Source: Panagrolaimus kolymaensis
Taxonomy: Eukaryota; Nematoda; Chromadorea; Rhabditida; Panagrolaimidae
Assembly: GCA_028622995.1 (NCBI GenBank)
Contig: JAJQJQ010000008.1
Location: 310,001 to 374,000, forward strand
Direction of reading: 5' to 3'
DNA: 64,000 bases
Below are positions 23,790-33,210 of the stretch, piece after piece; positions within the stretch are counted from its first letter, which is position 1; the number at the start of each line of letters is the position of its first letter. The position numbers and the translations under genes were made by a program. Under the pieces are notes generated by a model. That model was given only the letters and a program-made list of their open reading frames with translations, ran no database searches and had not been told where the DNA came from.

Positions 23790-24020
23790 AAACGAAATTT
23801 TTTTAAATATTCAAATAAGAAAAAGAAAAATGTCCGCAATTTATGAGCCAATATTGAATGAAAGAAATAAGCACAAAAAAGGAAACTTGAACAGTTTGAC
23901 CCCAAAAAAACACAAACGAAAACACCATAATAAAGATTTTCTTCGCGCCGTAATTTAAGGAAAATAATGCCAAAAAAAGAGAAGGTCATGACGACCCCGC
24001 ACGCTAATTTCCTTTGCTTT
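23790..24020 (+). repeat. Dispersed repeat, second copy of 11870-12370
   Basis: Diverged match to the block at 11870: TTTTTTAAATATTCAAATAA, AAAAATGTCCGCAATTTATG, GAACAGTTTGACCCCAAAAA, then a CCCCGCACGCTAATTTCC end. It lacks the internal open frame of the first copy. Confidence 0.45.
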
Positions 24021-24720
24021 TGGTAAAAAAAAGATTAATTGATTTTTTTTGTGTTGTTGACCGACCAAATTGCAATTATTTATTTGTTCACTTCAAAATA
24101 TAGTTTCGGGAATTAACTTTGCAAGATATAACTTTTTTTATTTTTTCCAAAACAAATTAACTTCCTATATACTTTCAAAATATGGCATTCCAAAAAATGA
24201 CAAGGTACAAATAGCATTTTCTCGATACACGTCAAGAGCATCAAGCCCTAAATCGACAAGCTCTATTGCGCATACGCCATAAGCTACATACTCCATTGTT
24301 CGGGGTTTAAAATAAAAAATTAGCCAAAGTAGTGACAGTTTTCGACACGATTTTTATTCCGACAATTATAAAATTTCCCGAATTTTTTGTCAGTCGGATC
24401 GGGATTTGAACAAAATCAGTTGGATAAAAGAAAAATAAATAACAAAACATAAAAAAATGATTTTTAAAATATTCAAAAAAGAAGATTAAGCACAAATCAT
24501 CTCTTTGTGAGCTTAATATTTTTTGAAAGTATAAAAGTTAGAGTTATTTAGGTTTTGCAAAATAAAGAAGAGAAAAAGTCGATAACAAAAAATGAAATCT
24601 CACAAAGTTTCCCAGAAACTATATTTAAAGTGATCAAATAAATAATTGCGCAAAAAAGGAGGGTCAAAAAAATGACACACAAGTACATCCAAAGCTTTTA
24701 TAATGAGAAAATTGATTTGT
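24021..24720. repeat. Two half copies of the fold-back family (copy D)
   Basis: 24021-24200 matches the right arm (TTATTTGTTCACTTCAAAAT, TGGCATTCCAAAAAATG). 24424-24720 matches a left arm (AAAAGAAAAATAAATAACAA, then ACTATATTTAAAGTGATCAA and AAATAATTGCG). They are separated by about 220 bp of other sequence and face away from each other, so they are probably two broken copies and not one element. Confidence 0.6.
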
Positions 24721-24829
24721 TTGGAGAGCGACGATTTCGTTCTTCTCCATAAAAAATAATACCAGCATCACAATTTTGTTTGCCATATGTGTTGTCATGT
24801 TTTCGTCTGTGCTGGTTGTTGTTTATCCT

Positions 24830-25080
24830 GAATAAAGATGTATGTGAATTTCTCTTGTTTATTTTGGGAGATCCCAGCTACAGAAGATACAACAAACTCC
24901 CAAAGAACCATCAACCTAAACCTCGACAACGCCAGTCTCATCTTTCACCGCGTGATACCTTTGAGAATATTAAACCCCTCAAATGCACCGATAAAGATAT
25001 TTAAAAATCAAGTAATTGCATTGGCCGAAATTTTGGATGAATCTAAAATAACACCCTCCATCTGTCTTTAACGTAAAATG
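24830..25080 (+). pseudogene. Remnant of a Ty3/gypsy pol, protease-RT spacer
   Basis: The frame from 24838 includes SLIFHRVIPLRILNPSNAPI then KIFKNQVIALAEIL. This resembles the segment of Ty3/gypsy pol between protease and reverse transcriptase (a 'VPVRVxNxxxxPxxIxKxxxIAxxE' pattern). Upstream and downstream domains are absent, so it is a relic. Confidence 0.45.
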
Positions 25081-25132
25081 TGAAGAATATGTTGACCCAG
25101 AAGAATATTCACCTCCTGAAGTAAATTCTCAA

Positions 25133-25735
25133 AGAAAAGTAAATAACAAAACTTAAAGGGAGTGTCTCAGCAAACAAGAAAACTCCTTACAGCGGGTGTT
25201 CCTAGCCCGAAAGTTTTTTTTCATTGTCTCAAAAGCTTACAAAGAGCTTCAAATTTTTTGTAGCTTTTTGTAGCACTTTGTTTTTTTTTCTCCAAATGCT
25301 ACAAAAAGCTACAAAAATTGGTAGCACTTTGTAAGCTTTTGAGACAATGAACTTTCGGGCTAGGAACATCCGCTGTAGTAAAAGTTTTCTTGTTTGCTGA
25401 GACACTCCCTTTAACAAAAAATTATTTTTTAAATTTTCAAAAAAAATGAAAGAGAAAAATAAATTAATAATCAACGCTATGGTAGTCTGATATTTTTTGG
25501 AATGTCATTTTTTGATTGGTATAAAAATGGATGATAGTTAGTTAATTTTGGCAAAATAAAAAAATGTAAAAAGTCAATAACAAAAAACAAAAAATAAAAT
25601 CTTGCAAAGTTGTTTCCAAAAGCTATATTTGAAGTGATCAAATAAATAACTGCGAAAAAAAGGTCAAAAAAGCGTACGTAAAAAGGTAAAGTTTCTATAT
25701 TGAGTTTTTTAATTGAAGCGCTTTTTCTTTTCAAA
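25133..25735 (+). repeat. Fold-back family arm (copy E) interrupted by a TTAA element
   Basis: AAAGAAAAGTAAATAACAAA at 25130-25150 is the usual arm start. It resumes after the TTAA-flanked insertion with ACAAAAAATTATTTTTTAAA, then TTTGGAATGTCATTTTTTG, AGCTATATTTGAAGTGATCA (about 25621) and GGTCAAAAAAGCGTACGT. Removing 25157-25410 and one TTAA restores the arm as seen in copies A, B and D. Confidence 0.75.
25157..25410. mobile_element. 254-bp fold-back element with TTAA target duplication
   Basis: The ends AGGGAGTGTCTCAGCAAACA and their exact reverse complement bound a near-palindrome with arms of about 120 bp. Both sides have TTAA (25153-25156 and 25411-25414), the target site of piggyBac-type elements. 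The terminal bases AGGG do not match the usual piggyBac CCC start, so the superfamily is uncertain. It is nested inside fold-back copy E, so it is younger than that copy. Confidence 0.85.
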
Positions 25736-25763
25736 AAAATTTTTTTTATCGACTATCAAGAAT

Positions 25764-25830
25764 CACATGAGATCATGAAGCAAATAATAAACAAATAACT
25801 TTTTTATAATGATATTTCGAAACACATAAT
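25764..25830 (+). promoter_or_regulatory. Upstream block shared by claudin-like copies 3 and 7
   Basis: The sequence CATGAGATCATGAAGCAAAT...ATAACTTTTTTATAATGATATTTCGAAACACATAAT matches 32941-33007 upstream of copy 7, including the exact 20-mer TGATATTTCGAAACACATAA. It lies about 230 bp before the copy 3 ATG. It could be a promoter element or simply duplicated flank. Confidence 0.5.
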
Positions 25831-26051
25831 AAACTTTGCTGATTTTTTTTATCTGTTTTATATGTTTTCTTCTTTCATGTTATCTCAAATTTTTTTGTCA
25901 ACTTTCTTTTGATTGTCAAAAAACTATGAAGATTGTTGTTTGCTGCTTTTTCAATTATTTTTTATTATAAAAATATTTAGTTGATGGCGCCTAATTTTTT
26001 TTATTTTGTTTATAAATAAATTAATTTTTTAATTATAGTGTGTTTTTTAGA

Positions 26052-27124
26052 ATGTTATCAGAGTTGGAGACTGATCCACCACTTTCATATAATTCGCAAA
26101 TTCGTTTAACATATTTTTCAAGAACAGAAAGTTCTTCCAACTTATCAGCCGCACAACCCCAAACTAGTGTAGGTTTATCCCTCCCACAATTTAATGCAGC
26201 AAAAAGAGCATCATTAACTCCCGATACAAAACCAACTTTATGTTATCGGCATAAACATGCAACTATTGGTGTAACATTTATATTGGGTTTTTGTTTGATT
26301 TTCCCAATGATTTTTACGATAATTGCATTATTCCTTAAATCATGGATTAAAATAGGCGATGATATAAATATTGGATTAATTTCTGGATGTTCTTCAACAA
26401 ATTCAAGTGTGTCTTGCAGCGATGAAGAACTAACTGAATTAGTAAGGTTTTATATATATTTAACAACAAAATTTATAATTAAACTTTTAAAACCCTTTTT
26501 CCCATAAAATAGTTTTTTTTTAAAGCACCAATATTTTTCGGGCAATATTATTCATCGTCCAAAAAAGTCCGTAACATAATGTGAGACTTCCCTTAACCAC
26601 AAAAAAAATTCATCTTTCAGCCAAGTTGGTTAAAAACTTGCAAAGAACTAATTATTGCTACTATTCTCATTCAATGTCTTTTTATCATTCTTTCTTTTAT
26701 TTCATTTATTGGCTATTTAAGAAATAGTTACAGTTATTATTTTTTTTTGGTATTTTTATATATTTTATCTCTTGTTTTACAAATTATCGCTATTTCGTTA
26801 ACTTCGAATGGCAAATTAAAACAAGGTTTGAAACTTTTTTTATACAAATATATTTATTTATCTTTTTTATAACTTACAGGCAATTCTCAATTGGATAATA
26901 CTTCCATGTCATATAAGGAAGGTGATGGATGTCAGCTAGTTCAGGCATCACTGATATGTTCTTTCATACCTATTGAAGCACTAATCTTTTATGGATGTAT
27001 ATTTTTATCAATGTTTATATGGCATTCCTTTCCAAAATGGTTAAAGCTTTTGAGTAAAAAGTTTTCTCCAAGCAAACCTAAAATTAAGGAAACATCAAAC
27101 CAAGTTTGGATTGCACGTTTCTAA
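26052..27124 (+). CDS. Claudin-like four-pass membrane protein, array copy 3
   Basis: Exons 26052-26441, 26621-26825, 26880-27124, 279 residues. ATG 26052 is chosen because a TTTTTTAG acceptor ends 1 nt before it, as expected for spliced-leader addition. The N-terminus has a PPLSY variant in place of PPxY, and no TQT motif. Outer-loop signature: SWIKIGDDINIGLISGC, eight residues, C. The NSS in between is a possible N-glycosylation site. Passes: ILGFCLIFPMIFTIIALF; IIATILIQCLFIILSFIS; YFFLVFLYILSLVLQIIAI; and SLICSFIPIEALIFYGCIF. The second outer loop has the family phrase DNTSMSYKEGDG. The first intron (179 nt) is about three times the usual length and holds a GC-richer insert. Confidence 0.85.
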
Positions 27125-27642
27125 AAATGTTATTTCATTCAAAATAAATTTAAGCAACAAAAAAATATGTATTTTGATTTTAAACATAAAATATTTTAAT
27201 AAAATTTATATAATAAATATTACAAACTTAAAAACACAAATCCAAATCAAAAAAACTTTACTACAAATACACAAATTATTATTTTTTCTTATGTTTTGAA
27301 AGCCACATAATAACAGCTTGTAAAACTAAAAGAATTTTTTTCTTATCTTTAAGAAAAATCATAAGTTGTGTAAAAAAACTAAAAACATTGAATTTTCCCA
27401 GCAAACTTCGTCATCAACTGTGATTATATGTATGTAAAAGAGTAAACAAGTTTTTGATAACATTTCAAAAAAAACGAAAACATTGCTTGTTTATCAGAGA
27501 ATTTATTTTTTCAAAAATATTTTATGGTTATTCGAATCATTGGCAAAAAAAGAAAGAAAGATGATGTTATTTGCGTTTTTTTATTTTTTCGCTTTCATTT
27601 TTTTTAAAATTAAAAATAAATTTTTGTTTTTATATTTTAGCT

Positions 27643-29530
27643 ATGTCATTTGCATTTAATCCTCCACCACCACCATATAATTGGTGTAATAGTTATAGCA
27701 GCTTAGCAATACCATATTTTTCTAAACTTAAATCCCCTGTCATTATATCAACTGCAACGCAAACTGATGATGTTTTAAACCTTCCAAAATCAAATCCCAC
27801 AACAACAATTTCCAAGCCAAATCCAAATTTATCAACTGATGAGAGTTATTGGGAAGGCAATAATTTTGCTCCAGCTTTATTCTTTGCCATACTGCTTTCA
27901 ATGATATCTGCTATAGCTTCTTTATTTATGGAATCATGGATTATAATTGGAGAAAATATTAATATTGGTTTAATTTCTGGCTGCACTTCAACAAATACAA
28001 GTGTGTCTTGCAACGATGAAGAAATTTATGAAATTGTTAGTTTTTTTCCTTAAATTTACGATTTAAAAATTTTATAATAGAAAAAATATTTTTTTAGCCA
28101 AGTTGGATAAAAACATGCGAAGGTTTAATGATTTCTGCCGTGCTTATTCAATGTTTTATTATATTCATTATTTTTGTTGATTGTTTCAAAAACTTTAGAA
28201 AAAGCAAACCTTTTTATCCATTTTTATTATTTTTCTTTTTTATAGTCTCTGTATTAATAGCTTCTGCTACATGGATAACTAACGAAAAAATTAAACAAGG
28301 TTGTTTTTGAGGATTTAACTTACTAAAATACAAATATATATTTTTATGTTTATAGAAAATTTAAAATTAGATGACACTTCCATGGCTTTTAAGACAGGAG
28401 ATGCGTGGGTTGGTGCATTTTATTTTACTTTTTGGATGGCTAGCTTTCCTTTAATAATATTGATTGCTATTGGACTTTTTGCTTTATCAATCATTATTCT
28501 TGGAACGGTTGTATTTTGTTTATATATTTGTTTTATATTTGTATATGACACTTTTCATTGCAAAAATAACCCACGAGACATAATTGTCGAAAAAGAATTA
28601 AAATATCCTTTAAAAGTATCGAAAGCGACACAAACCGATGCAATTTTAAACCTTCCACAATCAAATCCAATGAAAACAATTTCCAAACAAAATTCAACTC
28701 CCCCATCTCAAAGTAATAATGAATGTGGTGAAAGTTTCAATACAGAAATTTATTTATGGGGATGGATAATGGTTACATTGAGTTTAACGATAATTGCATT
28801 ATTCAATAATTCTTGGGTTACTATTGGTGATGATATTAATTTTGGTTTAATTTCTGGATGCACTTCAGCGAATTCAAGTGTGGCTTGCGAAGAAAAATTT
28901 ATTGAAGTTGTAAGCTTTTTTTCATAAACTTTATAGAATAAAGTATTTGCCGCATAAAAGAGACTTGCCTTTCATTTAAAAAAAAACAACATAATATTAT
29001 TCAAAAAAATATAAAAAAGTATTTTTTAGCCAAATTGGATAAAAGCTTGCGAAGGATTAATTATTTCAACTGTTTTTATTCAAAGTCTTGTTGCAATTTT
29101 TTTCTTTATTGATTGTGTCAAAAGTTTAAAAAAAAAGCAAACTTTTCTATCCATTTATCATTTTCTTATTTATTATTGTTGCTGTATTACTAATAATTGC
29201 TTTATCCATAACGAAAGATAAAATTCAACAAGGTTAAAATAATAAATATTGAGAAATAAAATTAATTTGTTTTTGTTTTTTATAGGAAACTCAATTTTTT
29301 TAACTTTTATTCCTTGTGAAAAGGGGTGGGCGTGGTATTCCGCTTTGGCGGCTATCATCCTGCTTAGCGCCCCTATTTCTCTATCAATACTTGTAGCCTG
29401 CCTTCTTATAGTAATGATTTGCCTTGCATTCATTTTATTTTTAATATATATGTGGTTTAAAATTTTATGTAACAAATGGTATGGAAAGTTTCCTCGGCAT
29501 AAGACGACAGTTCAAAAAGAATCAGCATGA
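27643..29530 (+). CDS. Fused double claudin-like protein (array modules 4 and 5)
   Basis: Exons 27643-28035, 28098-28299, 28356-28909, 29030-29232, 29286-29530. Exon 3 encodes the fourth pass of module 4 and continues with no stop through the N-tail, first pass and outer loop of module 5, predicting an eight-pass protein of about 530 residues. Module 4 has PPPPYNW, STATQTDD and SWIIIGENINIGLISGC; module 5 has SKATQTDAI and SWVTIGDDINFGLISGC but no own ATG or PPxY. ATG 27643 lies 2 nt after TTTTAG, a likely leader acceptor. Lesion: in exon 4 a run of nine A (29128-29136) shifts the frame by +1 relative to module 4; eight A would restore the match. This may be an assembly error in a homopolymer or a real mutation removing the last two passes. 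TQT is the dynein light chain LC8-binding core. Confidence 0.78.
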
Positions 29531-30315
29531 GTAAAAATAGAAAAATAAATATATATTTGTTGTTAAAAATGTCTGTAAATATTTTTATTTTATTCAGATT
29601 TTTTAAAAGCAAACATTATTACAAAAAAATTTTCTTTAAAATAAAGCATATTCCACCGAATAATTCATAAGGAAGTTATTTAAATAAAAAATGCAATATA
29701 AAAGGTCTGAAAAATTCTAACTTAAAAAAATAAATTTTCTTTTTGACTATGCATCGAAGAACCCAAATAAATAAAAAATTAAAAAAGTTTTTTGGATAAT
29801 CCAAAGATGTGTAAAAAATAGTACTTTCATTGGTTGAAGAAAAAATCTATTAATTGTCTATCAACATTTATTAACTTTTCTATTTTCCCCGTATCACCAA
29901 ACTTTTAACAATTGAAAAGATCAAAATTGGACTACGAAAGTATTTGTTGAAATCGATAAATGTGTTATTCAGCGAATTCTTTTATATCATCAAGAAAAGA
30001 AATGTCAGGAATCTTTTTGTTACAAAGGAAACTGCATTTTGAAATTGTGGAAGAAAATACAAAAGAATCTAATTTAAAAATCTTTTTAACGAATTTAGAA
30101 GCAAATAATGACCTGGCCAGATTCAAGAGCATTCAACAATTTATTGGAATCATTTTCGCTAAAATAATTTTTTTCATTTAAACTTAAATTTTTGTTACTG
30201 TTTTTTCCTATGAAGTTGTTCAATGCCAGGTTCTTTTTTTGCTAAAATTATTTCTTGAATTTCCATTTTTTTTTCTAAAAATTTTTTAAATAATTTTTTT
30301 TGAATCTTACTTTTT
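29531..30315. other. Spacer between array modules
   Basis: AT-rich. A 73-residue frame from ATG 29960 (MCYSANSF...) is the only ATG-started frame of any length; it has no splice support or family likeness, so I leave it uncalled. Confidence 0.45.
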
Positions 30316-30790
30316 GAAAGATAAATAAATGTTAGTTAGTTTTGGCAAAATAAAAAAAATGAAAAAGTCAATAACAAAAAATAAAATCTCTCAAAATTTC
30401 TCTGACGTTATAATTGAAGTGAACAAAAAAATAACTGGGAAAAAAGAATGTCACAAAAGCAGATTTACAAGGATAAAGTTTTTAGAAAAAAATCATTTAA
30501 TTCTTTTCTCGATATTCAAACTTTGCCTTTGTACGTCTGTCTTTATGACCTTCATTTTTTCCCAGTTATTTATTTGTTCACTTCAAATATAGCTTAAAGA
30601 AAACTTTGTGAGATTTTATTTTTTGTTATTGACCTTTTCATATTTTTAATTTTTTCTCAAGACTAACAACGTATCATCCATTTTTATATTTTCAAAAAAG
30701 GACATTCTGAAAAATATAAGGGCTACAAAGCGATGAGTTTTTTTATTTATCTTTCTTTTTTTAAATATTTTAAAAATATTTTTTAAGTTT
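30316..30790. repeat. Fold-back family, palindromic copy missing outer left end (copy F)
   Basis: Left arm from about 30316 (TTGAAAGATAAATAAATGTT, AAAAAGTCAATAACAAAAAA) and right arm to 30790 (TTATTTGTTCACTTCAAATA, TTTTTGTTATTGACC, AAATATTTTAAAAATATTTT). The arms meet near 30490. The right arm is longer than the left, which lacks the outer AAAAGAAAAATAAATAAC part. Confidence 0.7.
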
Positions 30791-31621
30791 TTTTATTCCC
30801 ATTATTTTAAATTCAATCTATAATTTTATTAACTTCGAAAACTACTTTTATAATTTTTTTTAAAATTAATTTTAGAATTAAAGTAGTCGTAAACAGAATT
30901 AAGAGAGAATTTTTGGTCATTGAGGAAAGAATCTTCCAAGTTTCCAAAGAAGAAAATGGGATAACGGCATGGAAATGCATTAAATGGGGGAAAAAGATTT
31001 TCGTTGGTTCCAAATGAATTGGAACGAGCAATTGAATGAAAAAAAATATTTTGCTTCTTTTTTATTTTATTTTTTTTGTTTTAAAATCTTTTAAAATTGC
31101 TTTTTATTTTCAAACATTTAATTTGAGTTCAATTTTTGCCTTTGCATATTTAAATAAATGTTTTGATCCAATAACCAAAAACCATTTAACCATGAATAAT
31201 TGAAGATCAAAATTATAAAGTTCAATTAAAATTTTCGAAATCTTAAACTTTTTTTAAGAAAAAAAGAATTTTTTCTTATCTTTTGCAAATCAATTAGCAG
31301 AAAATGAAGAGCGATATGAACTAAACAAAAAAATCATGCGTTGTTAAAAAAAGTCTGAAAAACATTTAATTTTATGATCATCAAATACATGGAATCAAGG
31401 GTCGAAGTCAATCATTGAATATAGAACAAAGTTTTGATGAGCGTGACTGACACACCTATAATTTGCTTATTTTTTCATATAAATGTTTTTTTTTTTGACG
31501 GAACGCTTGTTTACAGTTAAGAAATCGGCAAAAGGAAGATTGGAGAATTGATATTTTTAATTTCCTGCTTTTGATTTATCAAAAAATAAAATTATTTTTT
31601 TTAGTTTTGTTTAGTTTTAAA
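30791..31621. other. Spacer upstream of claudin-like copy 6
   Basis: AT-rich. A minus-strand frame near 30830-31031 reads as protein-like (GTNENLFPPFNAFPCRYPIF) but has no ATG-linked or splice context. AACAAAGTTTTGATGAGCGT (31425-31444) weakly resembles the shared upstream block of the array. Confidence 0.4.
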
Positions 31622-32614
31622 ATGGCTGCTTCTCCTGATCCTCCGCCACCATATAATTGGCGAGAAAGCTTCAGTTTAGGTTTACCATATTTTTCTAAAC
31701 CAAAGTCACCACCACTTATGCCCCTTGCTACAGTATCAACAGCAACACAAACCGATGGAAAAGTTTTTACGATAGTAATAAACTCAAATCAAGCAATTCC
31801 GAAAACAATTCCTACAACTACTTCCATTTACAATGAAATTGATAGCCTTAGTTTTAAATTAAAAGGCTCTCTATTTGCATGGATAATGATTATAATGATT
31901 TTAACGATAGTTTCTTTATTTAGTAAATCTTGGATTACCATTGGCGAAGATATTAATTTTGGATTAATTTCTGGATGCACTTCAACAAATTCAAGTGTGT
32001 CTTGTGACGATGAAAAAATTTATGAAATAGTAAGCTTTTTTTCTTATTTTTTTTTAGAAAAATATTCTGAGTTTTTAACAAGTCTATACAAACAAAAAAA
32101 TATTGTAAGTCAGAAAAAAAAATGCTGCTTAATAAATTCTTTTTTAGCCAAATTGGTTTGAAACATGTAAAAATTTTATGATTTTTTCATTGGTTCCTGA
32201 CTGTTTAATAATTGTTTTTACTCCTGTTTTATGCATTAAGAAATTCAGAAATAACAAATATTTTTACGTGTTTTTTGTATTTTTATATTTTATTGTTGGT
32301 TCGTTAATTGCTTCAGCTTTATGGATAACTAGTGATAAAATTAAGGAAGGTTTGATTTGCCAATTTAACATATTAAATTGTATATTTATTTTATGTTTAT
32401 AGAAAACTTGAAAATGGATGACACTTCCATGGCTTTTATTAAAGGTGAAGGATATGGTTATAGTTTTATATCTATCATATTTCTTTTATGGCCTTTTGCT
32501 TTAATTATATGCGCTGGATGTTTTGGTTTATTAGGTTTTAGCGTCGTTGTGGCTTTCAATTGTTTATACTCAGTATATAAACGCTGCTGCTGTTCCACTA
32601 GAAAACAACGATGA
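31622..32614 (+). CDS. Claudin-like four-pass membrane protein, array copy 6 (best intact example)
   Basis: Exons 31622-32029, 32148-32349, 32403-32614, 273 residues, all junctions in phase and no lesion. N-tail: DPPPPYNWRESF (PPxY), LPYFSKPKSPP and STATQTDGK (TQT, the LC8 dynein light chain binding core). Pass 1 AWIMIIMILTIVSLF; outer loop SWITIGEDINFGLISGC, eight residues, C, with NSS as a possible glycan site. Pass 2 MIFSLVPDCLIIVFTPVL; pass 3 VFFVFLYFIVGSLIASALW. Second outer loop DDTSMAFIKGEG; pass 4 IIFLLWPFALIICAGCFGL. The tail ends in RCCCSTRKQR, whose clustered cysteines could be palmitoylated. Two TTTAG sites lie 8-20 nt before the ATG. Confidence 0.87.
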
Positions 32615-33210
32615 CCAGTTTAAAAAAATTCAATCTAACTTTTTTTGTTAATAAAACTAAAAAAATCGGAAGAAACCAAAAAAACTTTATGAGCCTTACC
32701 AATTTATTCCAACTTTTTATTTATTTATTTTGCTATGAAATAAAAGTCGGAAACATTTTTGTAAATCGTAAAATAAATATAAAGTTTACAACTTTGAAAT
32801 TAAATAAATAATTTTAAAAATTAGTGAATTTTTGTTATAAATAAAAAAGCCTATTAAAATGTATCGATTGATATTTCAACAAACAAGTGTTAGGTAAAAA
32901 AAATTAAAAACAGTGATAGTGAAATTGACGAGCAAGCAGAACATGAGAGCATCAAACAAACAAACGAACAACTTTTTGATTATGATATTTCGAAACACAT
33001 AAATAAGAGTGTTGTTTGCTTATCATCTAAATTTTTTCTTTTTTTTCATTCCAAGTACATATTTTGCTATTTTTCTAATGATTGGCAAAAAAAAAAATGC
33101 TGGAAGATTTAATCGCACTTTTTAATTTTTTTGAAATAAATTTTTTTTTGTCGTGGCTGCTCATAAAATAATGATACATATTTTTTAGTTTAACAAAATC
33201 ATTTATAAAA
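32615..33210 (+). promoter_or_regulatory. Spacer with the upstream block of array copy 7
   Basis: Contains CATGAGAGCATCAAACAAAC...TTTTTGATTATGATATTTCGAAACACATAAATAAG (32941-33007), the same block found 240 bp before copy 3. The remainder is AT-rich. A TTTTTTAG acceptor ends about 23 nt before ATG 33211. A GATA-type site CTTATCAT lies at about 33019-33026. Confidence 0.45.

Noticed and set aside
10185..25734. Minus-strand frames sharing VIYLITSNIAFG
   Set aside because: They occur only where the fold-back repeat occurs, differ in frame ends, and are hydrophobic because the repeat is T-rich on that strand.
29960..30181. 73-residue ATG-started frame between array modules
   Set aside because: No splice partners, no family likeness and no repeat of it near other array genes. 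Left as unsupported, though not excluded.
30830..31031. Protein-like minus-strand frame
   Set aside because: Looks coding by eye for about 60 residues but has no start, acceptor or recognised family.
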